From Haematobia irritans (taxonomy: Eukaryota; Arthropoda; Insecta; Diptera; Muscidae): a stretch of 64,000 nucleotides of DNA. The position numbers were made by a program, and so were the translations under genes. This document shows, one piece after another, positions 46,232 to 56,935 of the stretch; within the stretch, counting starts at the first letter, position 1, and every line of letters starts with the position of its first letter. Location of the stretch: NCBI RefSeq assembly GCF_050003625.1, contig NC_134398.1:65790891-65854890 (forward strand). The letters run 5' to 3'. Under the pieces are notes generated by a model, which was not told where the DNA came from, made no database searches, and worked only from the letters and a program-made list of their open reading frames with translations.

Positions 46232-46705
46232 TTTTTTATATTTTTCTTGAGGGATGTAAATATACTGAGTTCCAACAAAAAACTAGGTATGAATCTTGTA
46301 GTTAATTCGATGGGCTGAAATAACCTTTCGTGGATATTACACTTAAAAAAAAGTGAATCCATAAGGAAATGTATGTCAATTTTAGAAAGTATTAACTGAA
46401 TTATTTTAAAACACTGATATGGTAATAAAAGAGAAAGTCGATAATTTCAATAACTTAATTAGACATAATTATTTTCGTTTGTCTTGTTCAAGCAATATTC
46501 GTATTTTGAAGAAAAAAATTGAGAAAGAGTTTATAAAAATAAAATTAGATCTTTAAAAAATTTCACACATTTTTGGTTAAGTTTACAAATTTTGAAATAC
46601 TTTGTGCGAAATAAGATTTTATTAAAATTTATTTTTTAGTTCATGTAATACCTCACCTCTTTTGAGTGCAATCTAGTCAAAATATCGACTAAAATCGTTC
46701 TATAT

Positions 46706-47237
46706 CCCAACAAACAAATCGTCGCCAAAAAAGTAGTGAAAATGTGCTTTTTGGATCCGGAAGTTGTGCAAAATTGGAGCAGAAGCGATGAAGATAACAT
46801 GGGCTTGTCATAGGACGGATGTCCACAATTTCAACAGCCGTCGCACTGAATTTGAATCAAAAATGTTGTGATATTTTGCTAAATAAATCATTTTTATAAT
46901 TTTTACGTTATTAGTTTTAATATATTCTAAGATTCTAGCTTGTCTGAAAAGTTTGACCTTAAATATTTTCAAAAATTCGCAATTTTTCTTGAATGGGTTT
47001 AGCATTTTTATCGACATAATTTGAATAAAATTATCCTTACTCTGTTTTTAATTTATTTGAAGCAAAAAAGTTAAAATTACCCATTTAAAATATGTAAAAA
47101 GCGAGTTATAAAAAATGAATTAAAAGAACTTCCTGTGTAGTTAAAATAAGGAACATCTTTGGTAGGACATTTTTGGAAGTGCTTTTAAAGAACTTTCAAA
47201 TTTATTAGAAGAACTTCCAATTACTTTTTTTGCTGGG
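46706..47237 (-). mobile_element. MITE with CCCAGCAAAAAAA ends, copy 3
   Basis: The left end CCCAACAAACAAATCGTCGC carries a mutated terminus; the right TTTTTTTGCTGGG is intact. 532 bp, inverted relative to copy 1. Flanks show AT on both sides. Confidence 0.75.
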
Positions 47238-47343
47238 ATTTATTGCCACATTGCGTACAAATAATTTGAAAATTTTCAAATGTTCCGGTACAATAAATAT
47301 CTATTTGCGCCTCAAGTTTCTACAAGAAATCACAGTTACTTAA

Positions 47344-47565
47344 CCCCTTCACTACCGAAATAAACCTAATGTAAAGGTTTAATTTTTCTTGAAATAGAGT
47401 CTGAAAACTTCGTATTTTTCGTGTATTGTAAGAGAAGTTTTTAAAAATTCATTTTAGTCCTCACAATATGAAAAATATTTACAGCTTATTTAGATTAAAG
47501 CCTCTACTTTAAAATAACACCGAGAATTAAATTGAAAATAAGTTGGGACATCGTTAGTCAAAGGG
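47344..47565 (+). mobile_element. piggyBac-like MITE, diverged copy
   Basis: TTAA followed by CCCCTTCACTACCGAAATAA on the left; the right end TCGTTAGTCAAAGGG is a worn version of TCGGTAGTGAAAGGG. Its middle (47,465-47,525) is the reverse complement of 48,580-48,645 in the next copy. Confidence 0.55.
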
Positions 47566-47845
47566 CTATTGAACTAAAAAAGGGGTAAAAATACACTAAA
47601 ATGAAGCATAAATATTACGTTTTGCCCGCAAAACTATACGAATTCAAAGCTAAACTACGAACTTTTCTTTAACAAACGAACTTTTCTTTAACAAAAAAAA
47701 AAAAAAATATGTGTAAAACATGTTTTTGAAATTGTCGAATAACATTTACTTATTTTTGCGATATTGGCGTATGCAATACAGTTTAATTAAAATTTTCTAA
47801 AATTTATTAAAAATACTATTTTTTTGTTCTGTTTAAAAAAAAATT

Positions 47846-48301
47846 CATATGTTTAATGAAAAATTGGATTTAAAAATTGTTGTTGCGCTATACGATGTTC
47901 AAGACAGGTACAATTTTAGTAAAACTTACTTATTTAAGAGACTTATGGACTCAATTTAAGCAAACTTCCCCATTTTAGGAAAATATGAATTATTTTAGTT
48001 TTTATTAACAGTGTGCACTGTATTTTTATAAAAATGTGTTTCTTAATTTTAGTTTATGTAAAAAATTTCATATGTTTAATGAAAAATTGGATTTAAAAAT
48101 TGTTGAAGAGTCCTTAGCGCTATACGATGTTCAAGACAGGTACAATTTTAGTAAAACTTACTTATTTAAGAGACTTATGGACTCAATTTAAGCAAACTTC
48201 CCCATTTTAGGAAAATATGAATTATTTTAGTTTTTATTAACAGTGTGCACTGTATTTTTATAAAAATGTGTTTCTTAATTTTAGTTTATGTCATTACAGT
48301 A
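47846..48301. repeat. Tandem duplication, about 223-bp period
   Basis: The segment from CATATGTTTAATGAAAAATT to TTCTTAATTTTAGTTTATGT is present twice in a row (47,846 and 48,069). The second copy has a few extra bases (AAGAGTCCTTA). Otherwise the two are almost identical, so the event is recent. Confidence 0.9.
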
Positions 48302-48398
48302 AGCAAAATATTATTCAAATAAGGAACATTGAATAAAATTTATCTAAAATCAACTACAGTTAAGTTAAGTTGGCATTATCACCCATTTTTTGAGTGTA

Positions 48399-48496
48399 GA
48401 TTGCGTAAAAAGTTCTACTAAAGACTGTCATCCATAATCTAATTAATTGTGTTATGGCAACTCTTGCCGAGGACAAGGTATCCTAAAACTTTTTAA
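48399..48496 (+). mobile_element. Family D head fragment
   Basis: ATTGCGTAAAAAGTTCTACT then 'aaagactgtcatccataatc' and 'gaggacaaggtatcctaaaa' match the D head at 20,898-20,995. It ends at TTAA, where the piggyBac-like MITE begins. Confidence 0.65.
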
Positions 48497-49152
48497 CCCT
48501 TTCACTACCGATGTTCCCTACAGAGGACATTCGAAAACGACTCCAAGCTCTAACTACTCACATAGTTTCGAATTATTTCTCGATGATATTTTAAAGTAGA
48601 GGCTAAATAAGCTATAAATATTTTCCATATTGCTGGGCATTAAAATGTATTTTCATAACATTCCTTGGCAATAAACGAAAAATAAAAAAAATTGAGACAA
48701 TTTTTCTACTGTACGTCTCTAGTTATTGGATATTCATATAAAAACTATAGCCGATATTATTTTAGATTCTTTATTGATTTTTTTCCAACACTTCAACAGA
48801 TATTACAGGCCAAATAACGTTTAGTTTCGTATGACCATTTGGTCACAATTCAAGAATTAAGTTTTCAGTAGCATTTCATTATAACAACGTAATTTTACGT
48901 TATATTTACGAAACCCTTTATGGAATACATTTCGTAGTACTAACGAATAATTACGTTGCTATAACGTAGCCTTTTTGTTGTATTAACGAAAATTATTCGT
49001 TTTTTATATTCGCAAGAAATTTGGTGTACATTTTGCGAAGTGAACTTTCAGATGAAAACGTGTAACAATTACCGGAATTACCTTTAGTGGCAAATAAATT
49101 AGAGAAATTGTATTATTTCGTACTGTATATAAATTATATTTCTAAGATCTTA

Positions 49153-51056
49153 ACAAAAAACAAGTATATACGGCCGTAAGTTCGGCCAGGCCGAATCTTA
49201 TGTACCCTCCATCATGGATTGCGTAGAAACTTCTTCTAAACACTGCCATCCACAATCGAATTACTTAATTTGCGGTAACGCTTGCCGATGGCAAGGTATC
49301 TTAAAACCTCCTAACACCATCTTCTAAATTGTATGTAAGTCCATACGTGGTATATATTAAATCAAAAAAGATCGATCCAATACGTATATAATTCAAAGTA
49401 GACGTAAAATTTTGACAAAATTTTCTACAGAAATAAAATTTTAACAAAATTTTCTATAGAAATAAAATTTTCACAAATTTTCTATAGAAATAAAATCTTG
49501 GTAGACTATTTTTGGCTCGAGTGGCAACCATGATTATGAACCGAATAAAATTTGAACAACATTTTCTATAGAAATAAAATTTTGACAATGATGAAAATTT
49601 TATTATGAACCGAATAAAATTTTAACAAAATTTTCTCTAGAAATAAAATTTTGACAAAATGTTCTATAGAATTAAATTTTGGTAGATTATTTTTGGCTCT
49701 AGTGGCAACCATGATTATGAACCGATATGGACCAATTTTTGTGTGATTAGACCAATTTTGGTATGGTTGTTGTCATTGAGCTTAACATGGAATCGGGCAG
49801 CACTCAGTGATAAGAGAGAAGTTCACCACTGTGGTATCACAATGGACTGAATAGTCTAAGTGAGCCTGATACATCGGGCTGCCACATAACCTAACCTAAC
49901 CTAGCGACCATATACTAACACCACGTTCCTAATTTGAACCGGATCGGATGAATTTTGCTCCTCCAAGAGGCTCCGGAGGTCAAATCTGGAGAACGTTTTA
50001 TATATATTATATATATAATTATGGACCGATATGGACCAATTCTGGCACGGTTGTTAAAGATCATATACTAACACCACGTTCCAAATTACAACCGGATTGG
50101 ATGAAATTTGCTTCTCTGTGAGGCTCCGCAAGCCAAATCTGGGGATCGGTTTATATGGAGGCTATATATAATTATGGACCGATGTGGACCAATTTTTGCA
50201 TGATTGTTAGAGACCATATACCAACACCATGTACCAAATTTCAGCAGGATCGGATGAAATATGCTTCTCTTAGAGGCTCCACAAGCCAAATCTGGGGATC
50301 GGTTTATATGGGGCCTATATATAATTAAGGACCGATATGGACCAATTTTTGCATGGTTGTTAGAGACCATATACCAACATCATGTACCAAATTTCAGCCG
50401 GATCGGATGAAATCTTCTTCTCTTTGAGACTCCGCAAGCCAAATCTGGGGATCGGTTTATATGGGGGCTATATATAATTATGGACCGATGTGAACCAATT
50501 TTTGCATGTTTGTTAGAGACCATATACCAACACCATGTACCAAATTTCAGCCGGATCGGATGAAATTTGCTTCTCTTTTAGGCTCCGCAAGCTAAATCTG
50601 GAGATCGGTTTATATGGGGGCTATATATAATTATGGACCGATGTGGACCAATTTTTGCATGGTTGTTACAGACCATATACCAACACCATATACCAAATTT
50701 CAGCCGGATCGGATGAAATGTGCTTCTGTTAGAGGCTCCACAAGCCAAATCTGAGGGTCCCTTTATATGGGGGCTATACGTAAAAGTGGACCGATATGGC
50801 CCATTTTCAATACCATCCGACCTACATCGCTAACAACTACTTGTGCCAAGTTTCAAGTCGATAGCTTGTTTCGTTCGGAAGTTAGCGTGATTTCAACAGA
50901 CGGACGGACGGACGGACGGACATGCTTAGATCGACTCAGAATTTCACCACGACCCAGAATATATATACTTTATGGGGTCTTAGAGCAATATTTCGATGTG
51001 TTACAAACGGAATGACAAAGTTAATATACCCCCATCCTATGATGGAGGGTATAAAA
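49153..51056 (+). mobile_element. Helentron-like element, family D, complete, with SINE inserted
   Basis: Starts AAAAAACAAGTATATACGGC with TTCGGCCAGGCCGAA. The TTTCTATAGAAA minisatellite is at 49,410-49,690, and about seven units follow. A GACGGACGGACGGACGGACA microsatellite lies at 50,899-50,920, and the terminal hairpin is ATACCCCCATCCTATGATGG then AGGGTATAAAA. A 131-bp insert sits at 49,772. Confidence 0.8.
49772..49902 (+). mobile_element. 5'-truncated SINE with (CCTAA)n tail
   Basis: D sequence reads GGTATGGTTGTT|AGCGACCATATAC uninterrupted at 57,521-57,545; here 131 bp separate the halves. The insert begins GTCATTGAGCTTAACATGGA, matching the 3' part of the SINE at 23,130-23,400, and ends CATAACCTAACCTAACCT. 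Loss of the 5' head and a short repeat tail fit incomplete reverse transcription. A target duplication of more than one base is not visible. Confidence 0.75.
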
Positions 51057-53639
51057 ATACACTACCAATGACTGCACTCAAATACATTAATGGGTTAGGT
51101 TTCATTACTATAACGTTTGTTTTCATTGATACAACGAAATTTGAGACAAACAAAATTTTCTTTTGATGCAAAAAAAATTCCTTATTTCCATATGAAAAAT
51201 TGTATACGACAGTGCGTTGATCCCAATCAGTATTAATTTTTTGTTTTTATTTCGATTAAAATTTTTTTTGATCAAATATGCTACATACGTTTATCGAGGA
51301 AACTAGACGCAGAAAACCAAAGACAATAAACTTGAGGAAGATAGGAAATTGGCTTGCATCATACCAAATGTAACATTTACCATGTTAGTTCCATACATGT
51401 TTGTAATTTTTTTATTTATTTTTCGTTTTTATTTTTTAAATGAAAAACTTAATTTTCTTAATGAAACAATGTTAAATTTTAGGCTACAACAAAAAGTTAC
51501 ATTTTCCCCTTTATGGAAATTTATTTCGTGCACTTAATTTATTTTTATTTTCATTTTAATGCTATGTCAATACTTGTCGTATACGCGTTTGGTTCGAGTA
51601 TGAAACTAACACAGTAAATGGCAAAAACAATGGAAGATGAAGATGGGAAAATGGCAGCAGAGGGTATCAAACCATTGACGGCGTTCGATGCAAACGTGTC
51701 GTTTATGATTTTTTGTTCCACAAATTAAACTAAGAATAAAAAGAAATTTATATCAGGGAATGACGTAGAACAATCGGTCAAAAGTTTCTCATTATTATTT
51801 ACACAAAATTTAACATCATTTGTGAGTTTTTAACAAAAAATATTGAAAATTAAAAATGAACGAACGTGTATGTATCGAACACTGTAAATTCAACTTTTGG
51901 TATGACGTCGCCCATTTTCCAATCTTCCTTTTCTATTGTTTTTGGTAAATGGTTTGATCTCCTCAGTAGCCAATTTCCTATCTTCCTAGAGTTTATTGTC
52001 GTTGGCTTAGTTTAACTCAACCTTTCAATATGAACTGCACATGTTATGCATAAGGCCATTTCGAACAAAATTCCAAACTCCAGATTAATTACAGCAGCTA
52101 ATGTTCGCGTACTTAGGAAAATGGCTCAAACTACCTTACCACATACATGCATCCATAAAACTAATTTCTGCTTAATAAGCCATACTGTGATAACAAGACA
52201 TTAGGCAAGATTTATTAGCCACCATAAAGTATAATTTAAATAAAATTAAAAGAAACGATTCACAGAAGGGTATCGTAACTACCTTCATTTCACCATTCCA
52301 TGCCAGAACAGAAGCTGTAGTGGCTTCACACGCGAAATACGATGCAGTAGTGAAGTGAACCAATCTTGCCGCTACGCTCGCCTCGTTAGAAGAGTTTTAT
52401 TATGAAATATGGAGATTTTATGACTGGAGAAAAGCAAATGCAGACCCATTTTGGTCGACAGCGACAGCAGCAACAGCAGAACTTGTTTCTTTTCGTGTGG
52501 CATATTTATTGTGCTACTAAACAATTTCTGGTGAATTCATTTAAATCGTCGTATAAATTTCTTGTACGCTTCCATAAATAAGGCATTTCGGTGTTTTTTG
52601 TTTGGATGGGGAGAGGGAGGGAGGGACGGGCATCTCTTCATATTCTTGTATTCTTCATCTCAGTGTAGTCATAAGACATAATAACAGTCATGCCCCTCAA
52701 AATTAGACAAGCGAACCAAAAAAAGTATAAGTAAAAATAGTCATAAAATAGAATTTATTATGACAGTTTATTTTGTGTTGCGTTCAAAAATAAATAATTT
52801 TAAGATTAGGATTTTTGTCCACTCCATGTACACACTAATGCCGAGCAGGCCACTCGTTCGAGGCAAGTGTGAGCCAAATGAGACAAAAGAATAAAATTAT
52901 GAAATGTCGAGTTGACAGACCAAATAACAATGGGGTGGGGTGCGGGAAAAAAGAGACCAACACAAATTACGAGAATACTTAATGTGAAATCCGCGCCAAA
53001 CAAAACAAAAATTAGCCTTAAATGAAAATTTATGTTATGGATTTTTTTCGAGGCAAAACAAATGTCTCTTAATACAACCTATTTCCAAATGAACTGACTG
53101 AATAAATGCCTGGCCTGAGTTATGTGAACGATTGGTATGCTGGCCGGCCTTTTCATTTGACATCAAATTAATTCAAATTATAATCCGCACATTTTGGAAA
53201 TGAATAGATTGCCATACAAATGGTATGGGATATTAAAAGTTTCTCGTTGAGTGCTGCAACTGGGTGGCATAGTTTATTGACAATAAAGATTGACAGTGAA
53301 ATTTTCTTCCTTTGGTGAAACGCTAAAAGAGACAATCCATGAAAAGTCATAAATTGGAACGACTTCAATACACTTTAAATTAAGTATTTGAAGTCTTAGT
53401 TAATCTCTTTTCATTATGTTTTCGAAAATTGTGTAACAATGGCCATTTGATTACCATTTAATTTATACATTTTTTGAGGAATAAAGCGGCTTCTTTGGGA
53501 ATAGTTTCATTAAAAGACAATATGGTTATGGGGAGAATTAAATTACATGTGTTTGGTATAAAAAGAAATTTTGTTATTTACCTATACACACGAAAAAAAA
53601 AAATGTAGGCAACAGTACACTCAAAACAAAGTGTACCTA
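51057..53639. other. Longest stretch without recognised repeats
   Basis: About 2.6 kb with no Helentron words, no paired ends and only frames up to 82 codons. It may be ancestral single-copy DNA within the repeat stack, and so a candidate for regulatory or intronic sequence. A purine tract GGGGAGAGGGAGGGAGGGAC lies at about 52,608-52,627. Confidence 0.4.
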
Positions 53640-54614
53640 CACCCTCACAAAAAATCGCCTCTGTAACATATACTCCCAAACATATTTTGCTTCAAGCATA
53701 TACATTTTTGGGTATTGCCCAAACATTTATATGTTTGATCTCTTCCAATATATAATATGTTTGAAAGCATATTGGTCTAAACAATATATGTTTGGGTAGG
53801 CTAAGTTCCAAACATTTTGTATTTTTGCATCCAAATTATATAATGTTGTCTTCCAAAAAACAATATGTTATTATGTGAACATATAATATGTTTGGAAGCA
53901 TTTTGCACCCAAAAATATTATATGCTTAAAAAAAAATCTCCCAAACAATATTGTGCTCAAAATTTTATTTATTTATATATTTACAATCATAATGAATTAT
54001 GAAAATAAACAGGTAATATAGGTGCTAACAACATAGGTTTTCGACCTGAATGCTCAAAATTTTGTTTCTGCTTAATTGTATATTCCCCCACATCTTTCTC
54101 ACTTCCAAGAGATTTTTTAGTTCTTAGCACCTTTCTCTGCAATACAAACATTGTAGAAGAAATTATTCAATTTTATGATTTTTTTTTTATTTTAAATTTA
54201 CCTTTTGCCGGACGGGGATTCGAACAGCGGACCACACAGTTTGTAAGGATCAAAGAAGTAGCTGATCAATTGCCCAAGGAAAAATAAAATGTTAATTTTG
54301 TAATAACAAGCAACAACCACCAACTTAATTCAATATCGCTCCTTGTTAAATAGCGCACCAAGCTACTAAACACATATATGTTTATAGGCTATTTCTAAAT
54401 TAATATATGTTTGCATCCAAGCATATTATATTTACAAACATTTTATGTCCCAAACATAATATGTTCTAACATATTAACATATATGTCCCAAACATGTTAT
54501 GCTAGTTTATGAACATTATATGCTTGCACTCAAAAATATTGTGTTTAAAAATTTGTGTTCCAAACATATAATGTTTATAGCCAAACATATGAAAAACAGT
54601 CTTTTTTATCCGTG
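53640..54614 (-). mobile_element. CAC...GTG transposon with tRNA-like module, short diverged copy
   Basis: CACCCTCACAAAAAATCGCC to CTTTTTTATCCGTG, flanked by TA (53,638-53,639; 54,615-54,616). 975 bp. It is full of CCAAACATATAATATGTTTG-type words and holds a half-decayed module 2 at about 54,200-54,270 (minus strand GGTCCGCTGTTCGAATCCCC as box B). Confidence 0.72.
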
Positions 54615-54616
54615 TA

Positions 54617-55039
54617 CCAGGAAGGAAAAAGTGGAAAAAGTGGCTTAGAAGTTTTTAAACGAATTTATTACAAATGCCGATATCACAAAAATAAATATTT
54701 TTTTTCGATATATTGAAGAAAATTCATTAAATATAATTATTTTGTTTTTGACTTCTTAAGAAAGTTTGGTATTTTGAAGGCAAAACTGGAATTCGAAATT
54801 GAAAAATGCATTTAACGACATACGAAATTTTGTGGAAAATACGAAATTAGTAAATCTTTATGCTACATTTGTGTATACATTGTTTTGAGTTGTTTAGTTC
54901 ATTTAACTAGCATACAAAAAAATATTAAAGCGGCGAAAACTTTCTCATATTGACAAAATTTCAACTAAAATGTAATGAATTCAAAAAATTATTAACTGAT
55001 TTTAGTGACATAATAAGTACACTGTTTTTTTTTGAGTGT
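54617..55039 (+). mobile_element. Relative of the 285-bp MITE
   Basis: ACCAGGAAGGAAAAAGTGG corresponds to ACCGGGAAGAAAATT near the start of the element at 30,976. 'gtttagttcatttaactagc' matches 31,131-31,147. The end is ACTGTTTTTTTTTGAGTG. The CAC...GTG element seems to sit in its left part. Confidence 0.5.
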
Positions 55040-55365
55040 TGCAATATGATAACAGATTCTGATTCGAAATTTTCCCCAGCCCAACATAGTTTTCATATAC
55101 CAAGTATGTCTCAAACATTTGATTAACTGCACGTGTGTTTAAAATTCAGTGTCCCAACAAATAAGTTCAATATAAACTTCGAAGAATTTCGTTCAGACAC
55201 ACTGTCCGGCATTGCGGGTTCACTTACAATTTTCAATCTATTATTTTCAATCATTTACAATATTAAATACAAATTTCTTTAAAATAAAGAATTGTAAATT
55301 AAGAAAAGAAAAAAGAAAAAAATTTTTTAATCAAATTTGGAATGCTCATGTATAAAATTTGCGTA

Positions 55366-55490
55366 CACTGAAAAACAGTGAACTCACCAGGAAGGAAACT
55401 TTTTGTTAATTTTAGAAATTTTTAGAAAATTTTAACTAAACAGTATTACAATCGCTTGCATCACGCCGATATTACAAAAATAAGTAAATA
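55366..55490 (+). mobile_element. 285-bp MITE family, left part
   Basis: CACTGAAAAACAGTGAACTC after TA (55,364-55,365). It is cut off at TA (55,489-55,490), where mariner sequence begins. Confidence 0.6.
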
Positions 55491-55794
55491 AAGGGTGATT
55501 TGTTAAGAGCTTGATAACTTTTTTAAAAAAAAAAAACGCCTAAAATTTGCAAAATCTCATCGGTTCTTTATTTGAAACGTTAGATTGGTCCATGACATTT
55601 ACTTTTTGAAGATAATTTCATTTAAATGTTGACCGCGGCTGCGTCTTAGGTGGTCCATTCGGAAAGTCCAATTTTGGGCAACTTTTTCGAGCATTTCGGC
55701 CGGAATAGCCCGAATTTCATCGGAAATGTTGTCTTCCAAAGCTGGAATAGTTGCTGGCTTATTTCTGTAGACTTTAGACTTGACGTAGCCCCCC
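55491..55794 (-). mobile_element. DD41D mariner fragment, 3' part only
   Basis: AAGGGTGATTTGTTAAGAGC onward matches copy 2 (32,575-32,880) almost base for base up to GACGTAGCCCC and then breaks off. It encodes the last roughly 65 transposase residues and no catalytic aspartate. It lies in inverted orientation 130 bp from copy 3. Confidence 0.85.
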
Positions 55795-55925
55795 TTCGTA
55801 TGTCACTAAAGACATTCTTGAATTTTTTAACTCCAATTGTTTCCTTCAAACTACAAAATTTTCTTTAACAAGTGAAAAAAAAAATAATTATGTCTAATAA
55901 ATTTTCTTGAATTTGTCGACAAATA

Positions 55926-56858
55926 AAGGGTGATTCTTTTGAGGTTAGGATTTTCATGCATTAGTATTTGACAGATCACGTGGGATTTCAGACATGGTGT
56001 CAAAGAGAAAGATGCTCAGTATGCTTTGACATTTCATCATGAATAGACTCACTAACGAGCAACGCTTGCAAATCATTGAATTTTATTACCAAAATCAGTG
56101 GCAGAAAATCCGCTTTTTTATCGACAAATTTTGTTCAGCGATGAGGCTCATTTCTGGTTGAATGGCTACGTAAATAAGCAAAATTGCCGCATTTGGAGTG
56201 AAGAGCAACCAGAAGCCGTTCAAGAACTGCCCATGCATCCCGAAAAATGCACTGTTTGGTGTGGTTTGTACGCTGGTGGAATCATTGGACCGTATTTTTT
56301 CAAAGATGCTGTTGGACGCAACGTTACGGTGAATGGCGATCGCTATCGTTCGATGCTAACAAACTTTTTGTTGCCAAAAATGGAAGAACTGAACTTGGTT
56401 GACATGTGGTTTCAACAAGATGGCGCTACATGCCACACAGCTCGCGATTCTATGGCCATTTTGAGGGAAAACTTCGGAGAACAATTCATCTCAAGAAATG
56501 GACCGGTAAGTTGGCCACCAAGATCATGCGATTTGACGCCTTTAGACTATTTTTTGTGGGGCTACGTCAAGTCTAAAGTCTACAGAAATAAGCCAGCAAC
56601 TATTCCAGCTTTGGAAGACAACATTTCCGAAGAAATTCGGGCTATTCCGGCCGAAATGCTCGAAAAAGTTGCCCAAAATTGGACTTTCCGAATGGACCAC
56701 CTAAGACGCAGCCGCGGTCAACATTTAAATGAAATTATCTTCAAAAAGTAAATGTCATGGACCAATCTAACGTTTCAAATAAAGAACCGATGAGATTTTG
56801 CAAATTTTATGCGTTTTTTTTTTAAAAAAAGTTATCAAGCTCTTAACAAATCACCCTT
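55926..56858 (+). mobile_element. Tc1/mariner DD41D (rosa-like) element, copy 3, 933 bp, different deletion
   Basis: Ends AAGGGTGATT and AATCACCCTT between TA duplications (55,924-55,925; 56,859-56,860). It shares ends and catalytic region with copies 1 and 2. It retains the first 20 codons from the ATG at 56,039, absent there, and lacks the roughly 50 bp upstream of the catalytic region that they keep. Confidence 0.9.
56098..56751 (+). pseudogene. DD41D mariner transposase, catalytic part only, copy 3
   Basis: The frame opens at a GTG (56,098) at the deletion junction and runs to TAA at 56,752. D15, D108 and D150 are present, with WFQQDGATCHTA and CDLTPLDYFLW motifs. The original ATG (56,039) reads 20 codons of the genuine N-terminus (MNRLTNEQRLQII...) and then enters the catalytic region out of frame. 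As in the other copies, the DNA-binding domains are missing, so activity is not expected. The protein is identical to copy 2 apart from F/L beside the third aspartate. Confidence 0.88.
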
Positions 56859-56935
56859 TACATGCTGTTAGTACAAGTAAAAATAGAAGAAAAACTAAAG
56901 TTATTACCACTAGGTTTATTTCGGTAGTGAAAGGG

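Larger units (their letters stand above)
46340..48396. mobile_element. TA-flanked element with CACTTAAAAAAAA / TTTTTTGAGTG ends
   Basis: The left CACTTAAAAAAAAGTGAATC follows TA (46,338-46,339); the right CCCATTTTTTGAGTG precedes TA. Its right flank is family D head sequence. It contains a CCCAGCAAA-type MITE, a TTAA MITE and a 223-bp tandem duplication, so either it is long or the two ends belong to different elements. Confidence 0.45.
48497..56935 (-). mobile_element. piggyBac-like MITE split by an 8-kb composite
   Basis: The left CCCTTTCACTACCGATGTTC and right TTTATTTCGGTAGTGAAAGGG are flanked on both sides by TTAA (48,493-48,496; 56,936-56,939). CCC starts with TTAA duplication are the mark of piggyBac elements. 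Own sequence is about 48,497-48,710 and 56,861-56,935. In between lie D copy 49,153, unassigned DNA, a CAC...GTG element and mariner copies. Confidence 0.6.

Noticed and set aside
49885..49902. Interstitial telomeric repeat
   Set aside because: Only three AACCT units at the end of a SINE fragment; better explained as the SINE tail.
52608..52627. G-quadruplex-type tract
   Set aside because: A purine-rich run without four clear G-tracts of three with short loops conserved anywhere else; not enough to call.
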